A stretch of DNA of 64,000 nt, taken from Streptomyces viridochromogenes. GTDB taxonomy: Bacteria; Actinomycetota; Actinomycetes; Streptomycetales; Streptomycetaceae. The position numbers and the translations under genes are program-made. The stretch covers positions 62,001 through 126,000 of the forward strand of contig NZ_LGUR01000200.1 of NCBI RefSeq assembly GCF_001270495.1, in the 5' to 3' direction. This document shows, in pieces, positions 31,960 to 39,146 of the stretch (the first letter of the stretch is position 1; each line of letters begins with the position of its first letter). The notes beneath the pieces are model-generated. The model did not search any database. It worked only from the letters and a program-made list of their open reading frames with translations, and was not told where the DNA came from.

Positions 31960-31999
31960 GGTGTGCTCCTCCGTGCTCGTCGGTGGCTACACCCCCTGG

Positions 32000-32026
32000 G
32001 ACGAGACAGCCCGACGCCCTGTGACA
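32000..32026 (-). promoter_or_regulatory. ECF41 promoter for the CMD-family gene
   Basis: Reading leftwards, TGTCACA (complement at 32020-32026), 16 bases, then CGTC (complement at 32000-32003). This matches the -35/-10 pair known for group ECF41. The start codon of the CMD gene is 41 bases further on. Confidence 0.85.
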
Positions 32027-32071
32027 CGGACGCGTGTGATCCACGTCTCCCCGAACTCGGATGTTCGGAGA

Positions 32072-32098
32072 TGTCACATGCGGGGGCGCTGTCTCGTC
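32072..32098 (+). promoter_or_regulatory. ECF41 promoter for the DoxX-like gene
   Basis: TGTCACA (32072-32078), 16 bases, CGTC (32095-32098), identical in elements and spacing to the divergent promoter at 32000-32026. The DoxX-like GTG start lies 38 bases downstream. Confidence 0.85.
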
Positions 32099-32135
32099 CC
32101 AGGGGAAGCAGGTAATCCTCGATCAAGGAGCTGCT

Positions 32136-32522
32136 GTGAACCTCGCACTCTGGATCATCGCCGGACTGATGGCCGCCGTCTGCTTGACCGGCAGCTCCAA
32201 AATGTTCGTGCCCAAGGAGAAGCTGGCCGCCATGGGCGGCACCGCCACCCGATGGGTCGAGGACTTCCGCCCCGGTGCCCTCAAAATCATCGGCGCCATC
32301 GAGCTCCTGGCCGCGGCGGGCCTGATCCTGCCCGCCGCGCTCGACATCGCACCGGTCCTGGTACCGCTGGCCGCCACCGGACTGGTGCTGCTGTTCGCCG
32401 GCGCGCTGACCATGCGCCTCCGCCGTGGCGAGAGAGTCACGATCGCGGGCGACCTGGTCTACCTCGCTCTGGCCCTCTTCCTGGCGTGGGGCCGTTTCGG
32501 CCCCGAGTCCTTCACCGGCTGA
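32136..32522 (+). CDS. DoxX-like membrane protein
   Basis: This is a 128-residue membrane protein with four hydrophobic helices, of the DoxX family. In other systems these membrane proteins take part in thiol-oxidation stress handling; the specific role here is unknown. Start GTG at 32136 with AAGGAG five bases upstream (the frame is open 25 codons earlier, across the promoter). It is divergent from the CMD-family gene and carries its own perfect ECF41 promoter, so the sigma factor should control both. Confidence 0.88.
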   Translation: MNLALWIIAGLMAAVCLTGSSKMFVPKEKLAAMGGTATRWVEDFRPGALKIIGAIELLAAAGLILPAALDIAPVLVPLAATGLVLLFAGALTMRLRRGERVTIAGDLVYLALALFLAWGRFGPESFTG

Positions 32523-32537
32523 CCACCCAGGTCGGCG

Positions 32538-32665
32538 TGAGCCGGTTGCCGAAGGCGCGCGGGCTCGCCCCGGTGCACGGACTCCAGCACGGCTCCGGTG
32601 CCGTGATCACACCAACCACAATCCGAGATGTCGCAATCAAGATCACTTGCGGGACAGCCCTTAGG
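32538..32665 (-). mobile_element. Inverted remnant of an IS5-type element (right end of composite transposon)
   Basis: About 120 bases match, in reverse orientation and with divergence, the first part of the left IS. They include the terminal repeat and the first codons of the transposase (GVITAPEP here, GVITASEP on the left). The rest of this copy is missing. Confidence 0.8.
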
Positions 32666-33710
32666 GACGACCAGTCATTGCCAGCTGGGACGTTACGACG
32701 GCTAGATGGTGCGACGTGGCCCAGGCGCGCCACTCGGTCCCCCCGCCCGCCTTCGGTCGCTTCCGCTGGGCGCATTCCTGAAGACGTGCGTCACCCCAGG
32801 ATGTGGCGGCTCCCGTGACAGGCCAGTGCGGCGAATTAACTAGGTCTTGACTGAGAGTGAAGAAGTCGTCGTTGCCCGGCTTGACGCGCGGATAGACGAA
32901 AACCTGCCACTCGGCCGCCGTGGTGTAACGCATGTTGGGGTCTGGGGTCCCACGGCTCTTGGGCAGCATGCGGGGGTAGGTCACGCCGAAGTCCCCGAAT
33001 TCAGGTTCCCGCCCTGACCACTTCTGGACGACTGCCTGCCACAAGCGTGCGTCTTCCCTCACTACTGGCGTTGATCCCCCTCGCCGGAAGCCCGTCAGGT
33101 TGACGGGGAAGGCGCCGGCCGCCACGCAGAGTCGCCTCCACGGCCACAGCGAGAGGCGCTTCAGAGCTTCAGTGGTTGCATCAGCCAGGGCTGACCCGGC
33201 CCGTTCCGAGTGCACTGGACCGGCATCAATCAACAGATCAACTTCGTCTGGGGCCAGTCGCACTGCTCGAAGCAGATCCCGGATCCGCTCTCCGCATGGG
33301 AGCGAATCGCCGAGGTCCTCCGCCGTAGATACGCGCAAGCAGGCTCCCCGCTGGTGGTCTGCGGATACCGCTGCCACCTCTGCCAACACTTCGTCAGTGT
33401 CGGAAGACCTGAAGACTGGGCACATGGCAACGCCACGGAGCCACAGAGACTCGCCAACCCTCACCATGGGCCCGCCCGTATCCCCTCTGAGCACGCGGAC
33501 TGGGGGCAACGCGCCGCCGTCAACTGTGAGGACCATGCCGTTTGGCACGTTCTCCATCGCGTGCTCGCAGAAGGTCTCTAGCAAGTCCCGAAGCTCCAAG
33601 TCCGGCACGATCTCCATCACTGGGCGGAGTTGCGCCTGCACCTCCGCTGCGACGTGTCCCAGCGCCAGAAACTCCCCTGCCTTCCCCTTCAGAATAGGAA
33701 CGTAGGCCAC
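32661..33710 (-). CDS. Beta family protein
   Basis: The N-terminal YVPILKGKAGEFLAL marks a 'beta family protein', named after a T4 phage protein and often found in mobile elements and near phage-defence genes; its biochemical role is not known. The product has 349 residues from the GTG at 33710 (G-rich site six bases upstream; a GTG eight codons earlier is also possible). The stop codon TAA lies in the outer bases of the transposon's right end, so the last few residues may be altered by the insertion. The near-terminal TSHHLAVV segment suggests that almost the whole protein remains. It is a single gene of the integrated element. Confidence 0.75.
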   Translation of the reverse strand: MAYVPILKGKAGEFLALGHVAAEVQAQLRPVMEIVPDLELRDLLETFCEHAMENVPNGMVLTVDGGALPPVRVLRGDTGGPMVRVGESLWLRGVAMCPVFRSSDTDEVLAEVAAVSADHQRGACLRVSTAEDLGDSLPCGERIRDLLRAVRLAPDEVDLLIDAGPVHSERAGSALADATTEALKRLSLWPWRRLCVAAGAFPVNLTGFRRGGSTPVVREDARLWQAVVQKWSGREPEFGDFGVTYPRMLPKSRGTPDPNMRYTTAAEWQVFVYPRVKPGNDDFFTLSQDLVNSPHWPVTGAATSWGDARLQECAQRKRPKAGGGTEWRAWATSHHLAVVTSQLAMTGRP

Positions 33711-33734
33711 CAGCCACCCCCAAGCGCTCCCCAC

Positions 33735-33978
33735 ACTCAGACAGTTGTCGTGCTAGCCGCTATTGACAGGGTGACCGGGCAAAACAGTGGCTGGTAGAGC
33801 GCTCTTCTAGCCAAGGGGCTCAAAGTTGAGGGTCGAACGAGTCACGCAGGCCACGTACCGAGCCGGTAGGGCTCCGCCGAGTCTCTCCGAGTGAGTGGTG
33901 AGTGAACGCCCCTCCCCCGAGCCCATGCAGCGGCGTTCTTGCAGGTCAGATGGCTGAACAGCAACGTGCACGGCGTGC
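33735..33978. other. Gap between the beta family gene and attR
   Basis: There is no gene here. The segment 33787-33848 has tRNA-like D-arm and T-arm words but does not fold into a proper cloverleaf. A TTGACA word at about 33764 could belong to a promoter but lacks a matching -10. Confidence 0.4.
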
Positions 33979-34021
33979 CCTCCGGAGCCGTGTGCGCAGG
34001 TTCGAATCCTGCCGGGGGCAC
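33979..34021 (+). repeat. attR: 43-bp direct repeat of the tRNA-Arg 3' end
   Basis: This is a perfect copy of 27396-27438, covering the anticodon loop to the end of tRNA-Arg. The 5' half of the tRNA is absent. Native chromosomal sequence, including the original tRNA terminator, should follow directly. Confidence 0.93.
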
Positions 34022-34056
34022 TCGCCGGTCAGAAAGTTGAAACGAGACCTGACCAG

Positions 34057-34119
34057 GGCGGATGCCAGCAGAAAAGGGCGGGAGTCAGTCTCACTGACTC
34101 CCGCCCTCTCTCGTTGTCT
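34057..34119 (+). repeat. Terminator-region repeat, copy 1
   Basis: This 63-base stretch (GGCGGATGCC to TCTCGTTGTCT) recurs at 38795-38860 with one 3-base indel and a few mismatches. Both copies contain the terminator hairpin. Confidence 0.8.
34075..34107 (+). terminator. Strong hairpin right of attR (native tRNA-Arg terminator)
   Basis: AGGGCGGGAGTCAGT pairs perfectly with its complement (15 bp) around the loop CTC, 54 bases after attR. It is the likely original terminator of tRNA-Arg. Nothing coding is seen from here to 34380 (about 270 bases). Confidence 0.8.
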
Positions 34120-34380
34120 CTCAGTGGTCGCGACACACCTCCGACACACCCTGTACAGCGGTCCGCCCTATGTGTGGGCGCGTGTTAAGACCCGCCGTGA
34201 TACCCCACGCCCCCACACGAGAGCGCCAGAAGATGGCGGGGTCCCATGCTGTTGGCGACCGAGAGGGATCTTCAGCGGCGCGGATGGCAGTTGGGCTGGA
34301 CCACCTTCCCGCCTGCCGACCATGCGCAAGCCGCGCCAAGGCCGGAATCTGGTCCCGTGTTCGCGCGTATCTCTAGGGCC

Positions 34381-35168
34381 TAGTGCTGTGACCGCGTAGG
34401 TTCGCCGGGTTGGTGGTCGTGGCGGTTGGATGTGCGGTGACGTCCGATCCGACCGCTGGAGGCACAGTGGCTGAGCCTGTCCGTGTGCGCAGGCTGACCG
34501 ATCAGGAGGGGCAGCGGCTGCAGCAGACCGTGCGCCGCGGCAGCAGTTCGGTGCGCTGCCGGCGCGCGATGATGCTGCTGGCGTCGGCTGGCGGCAATAG
34601 GGGTCCCGGTGATCGCGCAGCTGGTGCAGGCCGACGAGGACACTGTCCGGGACGTCATCCATCGGTTTAACGAGATCGGCCTGGCCTGCCTGGACCCTCA
34701 GCGGGCGGGAGGCCGTCCCCGCCTGCTCAGCCATGACAACGAGGACTTCGTCATCCAGACGGCCACCACCCGACCTGCCAAGCTCGGCCAGCCCTTCACC
34801 CGCTGGTCACTGCGCAAACTTGTCGCCTACCTCTGGAAAGTCCACGGCCAGGCCATCCGCATCGGCCGCGAAGCCTTACGCTGCCTGCTCGCCCGCCGTG
34901 GCGTCACCTTCCAGCACACCAAGACATGGAAGGAGTCCCCGGACCCGGAACGTGAGGCGAAGCTGGACCGCATCGAAGAAGTGCTGGACCGCTTCCCGGA
35001 CCGGGGCTTCGCCTTCGACGAGTTCGGCCCGTGCCACCGCGACGTCCTGGTCGCCGAACGTAAGGAACGCGCCCGCATCCGCAGCGAGAAGGGCATTCGC
35101 TGGGGCGGACGCCCTCTCAAAACCGCAGCCAGACCCGAACCTGGCGAACCTACGCGATCACAGCATTA
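34381..35168 (+). mobile_element. Internally deleted IS630-family element
   Basis: Terminal inverted repeats of 23 bp with one mismatch (TGCTGTGACCGCGTAGGTTCGCC on the left) are flanked on both sides by TA, the IS630 target. At about 0.79 kb it is shorter than a normal copy because the middle of the transposase is missing. It can only move if a related transposase acts in trans. Confidence 0.87.
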
Positions 35169-35169
35169 G
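34467..35169 (+). pseudogene. IS630-family transposase, frameshifted and internally deleted
   Basis: The gene begins at a GTG with GGAGG upstream (VAEPVRVRRLTDQEG). After about 45 codons an extra G in the G4 run at 34600-34603 shifts the frame, and the N-terminal helix-turn-helix region continues as VIAQLVQADEDTVRDVI. The first catalytic Asp is in FAFDEFGP. Directly after it the sequence jumps to the C-terminal end (RDVLVAERKERARIRSEKG). About 130 residues with the other acidic catalytic residues are therefore missing. It is not functional. Confidence 0.87.
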
Positions 35170-36593
35170 AGGGCAGTTTTCAGGACGGTGGCGTATGGGA
35201 TGACGGTTCCGGTAGGGACGGTTGCCACTCCGTATGCCTCGTCGGGTTCGAACTCATAGGACACCTTCCCCTGGGCATTGAGCGGGGAAATAAACGCGAG
35301 CATGTCCGAGTTTTCGCCAAGATATCGGGCCGCGAATACGTAGCGCTGTCTCCGTGTCACGTTGATGATGTGGTTGTTGTGGGTCAGTGCGCCCATATAC
35401 AGGACGTAGTCACCGCATTCCTTCGGTGGACACTCGAAGATGTCCGTTTTCCCCTTCACCCAGGAGTACCGGGGAGACAGGAAAGCGTCGTTAATCCTAC
35501 CCCGGTCTTTTCTGAACAGGGTGACGTCCCCATAGACCTCCAGACTCTCGTAGGCGGCTGCCTTTGGGACTTGTACGATTACTTCCTTGACTTGCCCCGT
35601 CCCTGGGTCGAACCAGTCTCCGGGATCGGTGATCATCCCAGTCATGATCAGACGCCGCTTCGGCAAGCCAGCATAGAGCTCACTGTCCGTGTACGAGTCC
35701 ACGTCCTCCCTGACCCCATCCAGTCCCTTCTTGCCGGTCTCGGGGTCCGATGTCCTGCCGTGCACCCGGAACACGCTACCGAGGATCACAGTGGACACCT
35801 TTCCGCTGTTCTGCAGGGAGAACGTCACCGGAATACGGATTACCGGCTCGCTGGGGTCCAGTTGCGGCTTGCCGAACTTGGCGCTGAGCGTGATTTGGGG
35901 AGCCGTCGCGTACGGCTGATACGCGGCCGAGTACGCGAAGTTCGCGCCGGCAATCAGGGCAGTAGCCAACACCCCCGCAGTGACCTGTCTGGGGTGCGGG
36001 GTGCCATGCCAGGCCTTCTCCCGAACGACGATCCACGTTGCCCACAGGGACCATACCCACAGTGGCATATAGCTGAAGGCCCAGGGCGTGAACTCCATCT
36101 TCTGGAACCAGAGGGCCACAAGCATGGAATGGACCAGTAGCGCAATGAAAGCGCCGACCAAAACCATCAGCCCGGAGTACCGCACCGTCCGCCTGCCCCA
36201 GTAGTCCTGCACAGCGCAGGCGGCCAAGAGCTGGGCGAGGCCCGCGAGGAAGAGGAGGAAGCCGCTTACCTGCGACGCGAAGGTCAGCGCGCCGAAGGCA
36301 TCCTCGCTGCCAATGACCACGAGGACGACCGCCGACCCGATCAATCCCGCCGTCATGACTACAGCGGTCGCGCGTCTCTTGCGCGTGCGGTCGGGCCAGC
36401 CCTCGCTGCCCACCTCGCGCCAGGAAATAAGCGCACGATCCTTGAGGCTCACGTCCTGTGGGAAGCCATTGCGGACGAGGATCTTCCGAAGATCGCGTAG
36501 GGACCAGGCCGCGCCCACCACCTCGCCCCCCATACGGACCTTCCGCAGGCCACGACTGTCCGGTGGTTCCACGACCACTCTGGGCCTATGCAT
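35166..36593 (-). CDS. Unknown membrane protein with five N-terminal helices
   Basis: I do not recognise this family. The 475-residue protein has a basic, cytoplasmic N-terminus (residues 1-75), five hydrophobic helices between about 78 and 225, and a soluble C-terminal domain of about 250 residues that should lie outside the membrane. The C-terminal domain is rich in beta-type residues, with no cysteine pattern beyond CPPKEC. The TAA stop is created where the IS630 element inserted, so the original C-terminus may have been a little longer. Base composition is lower in GC than the core genes. It lies 66 bases after the gene at 36660-37130 and may be co-transcribed with it. Confidence 0.6.
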   Translation of the reverse strand: MHRPRVVVEPPDSRGLRKVRMGGEVVGAAWSLRDLRKILVRNGFPQDVSLKDRALISWREVGSEGWPDRTRKRRATAVVMTAGLIGSAVVLVVIGSEDAFGALTFASQVSGFLLFLAGLAQLLAACAVQDYWGRRTVRYSGLMVLVGAFIALLVHSMLVALWFQKMEFTPWAFSYMPLWVWSLWATWIVVREKAWHGTPHPRQVTAGVLATALIAGANFAYSAAYQPYATAPQITLSAKFGKPQLDPSEPVIRIPVTFSLQNSGKVSTVILGSVFRVHGRTSDPETGKKGLDGVREDVDSYTDSELYAGLPKRRLIMTGMITDPGDWFDPGTGQVKEVIVQVPKAAAYESLEVYGDVTLFRKDRGRINDAFLSPRYSWVKGKTDIFECPPKECGDYVLYMGALTHNNHIINVTRRQRYVFAARYLGENSDMLAFISPLNAQGKVSYEFEPDEAYGVATVPTGTVIPYATVLKTAL

Positions 36594-36659
36594 GAATCCA
36601 AACTCGGGCCCGCCCCGCCGGTATGCCTGCCCGGATACGCCAGCTGGGGGAGCCGCCCG

Positions 36660-37130
36660 TCAAGAAGCCTCACTCCAGCGGTTGGATCGGATGTCACCCG
36701 CGCTTCCAGCTGCCAAGACCGCACCCTGCGAACTTGTGCGGTCACAGCACGAGGTGTACTCCTCAATGATGGCGAGGATCAGCCTTGCTGCCTCGTCGCG
36801 ACTGATGTGACCCCTAGCCTCGAATTGGCGCACTCTTTCAATTCTCTGGAGGGCCTGTTGCGGAAGGCCTGCCGACGGGCTTCCCTGCGGTGGACTCGGC
36901 TGGACCGTCGCGCCCGTCTTCACGCTCCGCCACTCACCCGTTCGCGCGCTCCAGACTGCATGAGGCCATCGCGCTTTCAACCCCTCATAGGCCGACGACA
37001 CCACCTTGAAGATCTGAGGCAGTTCGTAGGTGTGTTCAAGTTCGAAAGATGTCGGTGGGCGCGTGGAGAGCACCTCAATCTCGATGAGCATGTAGGACCC
37101 AAGCGGATATGAGTACCACTTGCCGTCCAT
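36660..37130 (-). CDS. Hypothetical protein upstream of the unknown membrane protein
   Basis: The 156-residue soluble protein has no recognised domain. It has a beta-rich N-terminal half (residues 1-70, with YMLIEIEVLST and FELEHTYELP) and a proline-rich linker. A helical C-terminal part with REAARLILAIIEEY-like character carries two adjacent cysteines (residues 128-129). The ATG at 37130 has only a weak GGA site. It is in line with the membrane protein gene, 66 bases apart, on lower-GC accessory DNA next to an IS. It could be part of a small two-gene system, but no function is visible. Confidence 0.5.
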   Translation of the reverse strand: MDGKWYSYPLGSYMLIEIEVLSTRPPTSFELEHTYELPQIFKVVSSAYEGLKARWPHAVWSARTGEWRSVKTGATVQPSPPQGSPSAGLPQQALQRIERVRQFEARGHISRDEAARLILAIIEEYTSCCDRTSSQGAVLAAGSAGDIRSNRWSEAS

Positions 37131-37268
37131 TGGATTCCAGCGCCACCGCTCAGGTGTGTCGCCACCACGGAGGTGATCGCCTAGTACTCCAGCCGTAGAT
37201 CGTGATCTTCATGCTTGAGCGGCTTGTCGTCGGTAGTGGCTGGTCTGGGATCGGGCCTGGTGGCGGCG

Positions 37269-38227
37269 TCACCAGTCGGACCAGCCAAGCCGGTGGACAG
37301 GGTCAAAGACGCGTTGGATCAGCAACTGCCGGCTCCCGGGCCGGGGGTCGGTGAGGTCGATGACGGCCCAGTCGTAGAAGCGGTGGCCCTTGGCTGCGAC
37401 CCCTGCGGACAGCTTCTGCCAGGTCCTCTTGGGCACCTTCCTGGCCAGCGTGTCCGCGCGGAACTTCCCGGCGCCTGTGGTGACTTCGTGCGAGCAGGCC
37501 ACGCTAGGACGTAGCCGGTGCCGCGTTCCTCCAGCGGGGCGCGCAGCCTCGGGTTGCCGCCGTGGACCTCGTCTCCCGCGACCCAGGCGGCCCGGTGGCC
37601 GGCGTCCAGGAATCGGGTGACCATGCGGGCGGCCGGCTCTGGCTTGGTCGCGAACTCCGTCTTGTCACCGAGTCCGGCGGCCCGGCAGCGGTCGGGGTCG
37701 GAGGTGGTCCAGGAACGCGGAACCTAGAGTTCCCGGTCGATCGCCGCGTGCCCTCGCGGAGTCGAGTAGGCGAGGTAAACGGCTACCTGGCTGTTCTCGA
37801 CGCGTCCGGCGGTGCCGGTGTACTGGCGCTGGACACCGACAGTGTCGGTGCTCTTCTTCACGTCGCCGGTCTCGTCGACCACCAGCACCGCCTCGTCGTC
37901 GTGCAGATGCTCCACCACGTCGTCGCGGACCTGGTCGGCGTCCCACTTGGCCCGCCCGAGCAGGTGCTGCATGCCGTCCGGGGTCCTGTCCCCGGCCCAC
38001 TCGGCGATGGTCCAGCAGTTCTTGCGCGGCAGGTCCGACAGCAGGCCGAGTACCAACTTCCGGGCTCGGCGCCGGGATTCGACCCGCGTGAACCGTCCCG
38101 CTATCCGGCTCATCAGGCCCTCGAACGCCTCCTGCCAGTGGGCAGGGTTTACGCTGTGAACTGCGGCCACTGCGTGATCTCCAGGCTTCACACACCGATG
38201 ATCAACGGTGGCCGAACCCGTCTCCAC
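37269..38227 (-). pseudogene. IS701-family transposase, frameshifted and truncated
   Basis: Three overlapping frames together give most of an IS701 transposase. The N-terminal half (38227 to 37724) includes the region with the catalytic Asp (LVVDETGDVKKSTDT) and TVGVQRQYTGTAGRVENSQV. A middle piece near 37624-37500 has WVAGDEVHGGNPRLR, and a piece from 37502 ends at 37269. At least two frameshifts separate them and the C-terminal end is replaced. It is not functional. Confidence 0.87.
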
Positions 38228-38279
38228 ACCGCGTCAGGCTCGCGCAGCGTCTGTCCGCCGTCCTGTGTCTGGAGGACTT

Positions 38280-38684
38280 GTGCAACGTGGCGAAGTCTGG
38301 TGGGTCCAGTTCGACGAGCGGAGGTTGGTCGTACTGCTGTCGGGAGACGACGCGTCCGGGATCCGGGTGATGCAGGTCGTCGCTCCGGCGGGCGTCGACA
38401 TCAGCGGTCTGGGCATCGAAGTGATGGTGGGCGCCGGTGAAGGAGTACCGTTCGAAGGCGTGCTGCGGCTCGCGTTCCCGCGTCCAGGCTTCACCCCTTG
38501 CACGTGGCTGACCACTGTGTCACGGGACGACCTGATAGAGCGGGCGGCCGTCCTGCCCTCGGCGAAGCTCAGCGAGATTGACGATGCCCTCCGACTCACT
38601 GAACAAGCGCAGGAGCAGACCCCGGCGACGACGGCGAAGCTCAGCGAGATAAGGGACGCCCTCCCTCTCGGTGAAATCGGGTAG
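38280..38684 (+). CDS. MazF/PemK-like toxin-family protein inside an IS
   Basis: The N-terminal domain starts QRGEVWWVQFDERR and has the small beta-barrel pattern of MazF/PemK endoribonucleases, including a later LTTVSRDDLIER segment. The GTG start at 38280 is chosen because GGAGG lies four bases upstream and the domain begins at once; the frame is open 24 codons earlier. The C-terminal tail holds a repeated AKLSEI-DAL unit (about residues 97-105 and 120-129). No antitoxin gene is visible on either side. The gene lies between the transposase and the right terminal repeat of the IS701 element, so it is a passenger gene. RNase activity is inferred from family only. Confidence 0.75.
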   Translation: MQRGEVWWVQFDERRLVVLLSGDDASGIRVMQVVAPAGVDISGLGIEVMVGAGEGVPFEGVLRLAFPRPGFTPCTWLTTVSRDDLIERAAVLPSAKLSEIDDALRLTEQAQEQTPATTAKLSEIRDALPLGEIG

Positions 38685-38794
38685 AGGGAGAAGGAGCCGA
38701 CGGCGTGGGCGGTCTCGGCCAGATGGTCGACGCTGTCCGACTGTCGCCTCGGCGCCCCTCACCATCGAGATCACGATCTACGGCTGGAGTACTA

Positions 38795-38860
38795 GGCGGA
38801 TGCCGGCAGCAGAAGAGGGCGAGAGTCGGTCTCACTGGCTCCCGCCCTCTCTCGTTGTCT
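38795..38860 (+). repeat. Terminator-region repeat, copy 2
   Basis: This is the second copy of 34057-34119, directly after the right end of the IS701 element. The hairpin arms here have three mismatches, so this copy is the more decayed. From here to 38922 no gene is seen. Confidence 0.8.
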
Positions 38861-38922
38861 GCGGACGTACTCGACGAGCAGGCCGGCCGTCGGCCGCCTC
38901 GTCCACGAGTACGCGCGTCGGC

Positions 38923-39117
38923 TCACTGGAAGCGGGCCCGCTGATCGTGTGCCGGCTGCTGGTGCCGGTGGGGTGTCTCTCCCTCGGTCAGCAGCTCCGC
39001 TGCCTGGTGCTGGGTGTGTGCGGCCGCTATCTGCGCTTCCGCCACGGCGTCTCCTCGTTCGCGCACGAGGTCTTCATAAATCGGCAGGTGATCGTCTTTG
39101 GTGGGAGTGCGTTTCAT
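38923..39117 (-). CDS. Small conserved hypothetical protein
   Basis: The 64-residue, highly polar and probably helical protein begins MKRTPTKDDHLPIYEDLVRE. The ATG at 39117 has AAGGA nine bases upstream; the open frame extends further but into sequence without protein character. It has many Glu, Ala, His and Gln residues and no cysteine or membrane segment. It starts 29 bases after the membrane protein gene at 39147-39497 and is probably co-transcribed with it. No function can be assigned. Confidence 0.6.
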   Translation of the reverse strand: MKRTPTKDDHLPIYEDLVRERGDAVAEAQIAAAHTQHQAAELLTEGETPHRHQQPAHDQRARFQ

Positions 39118-39146
39118 AGCGCCGGTCCTTCTGGTGGGTGATGCCG

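Larger units (their letters stand above)
29568..32665. mobile_element. Composite transposon carrying an ECF41 regulon
   Basis: The 3.1-kb unit is bounded by near-identical inverted ends: CCTAAGGGCTGTCCCG on the left and its complement on the right. The similarity continues through AAGTGATCTTGAT with single differences. The left end belongs to a nearly complete IS5-type element (29573-30386), and the right end is a 120-base inverted remnant of a related copy. Between them are the sigma factor, the CMD-family protein and the DoxX-like protein. No direct target duplication is obvious. Confidence 0.8.
27396..34021. mobile_element. Decayed integrative element in tRNA-Arg(CCG)
   Basis: The 6.6-kb segment is bounded by the 43-bp att repeats. 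It contains a tyrosine-recombinase remnant, a broken HAD phosphatase gene, a small membrane protein, a beta family protein and, inserted within it, a composite transposon (29568-32665). No replication, transfer or capsid gene is seen. With the integrase truncated, it should no longer excise by itself. Confidence 0.85.
37181..38795. mobile_element. IS701-family element carrying a MazF-like gene
   Basis: Perfect 24-bp terminal inverted repeats (TACTCCAGCCGTAGATCGTG plus four bases) at 37185-37208 and 38768-38791 are flanked on both sides by CTAG. Inside are a ruined transposase on the minus strand and, on the plus strand near the right end, a MazF/PemK-like gene. Total length is 1.6 kb. Confidence 0.85.

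Noticed and set aside
29568..32665. Target-site duplication of the composite transposon
   Set aside because: The outer bases are CTAA on the left and TTAG on the right. They are complementary and so belong to the inverted repeat; no direct repeat is seen.
33787..33848. tRNA-like words (GGCTGGTAGAGCGCTCTTC, then GGTCGAAC) right before attR
   Set aside because: No acceptor stem, the T stem does not pair and the anticodon stem is wrong. At most it is a decayed tRNA, so not called.
38685..38780. Antitoxin gene after the MazF-like gene
   Set aside because: The segment before the IS end is too short and has no frame with a ribosome binding site; frames upstream belong to the transposase remnant.
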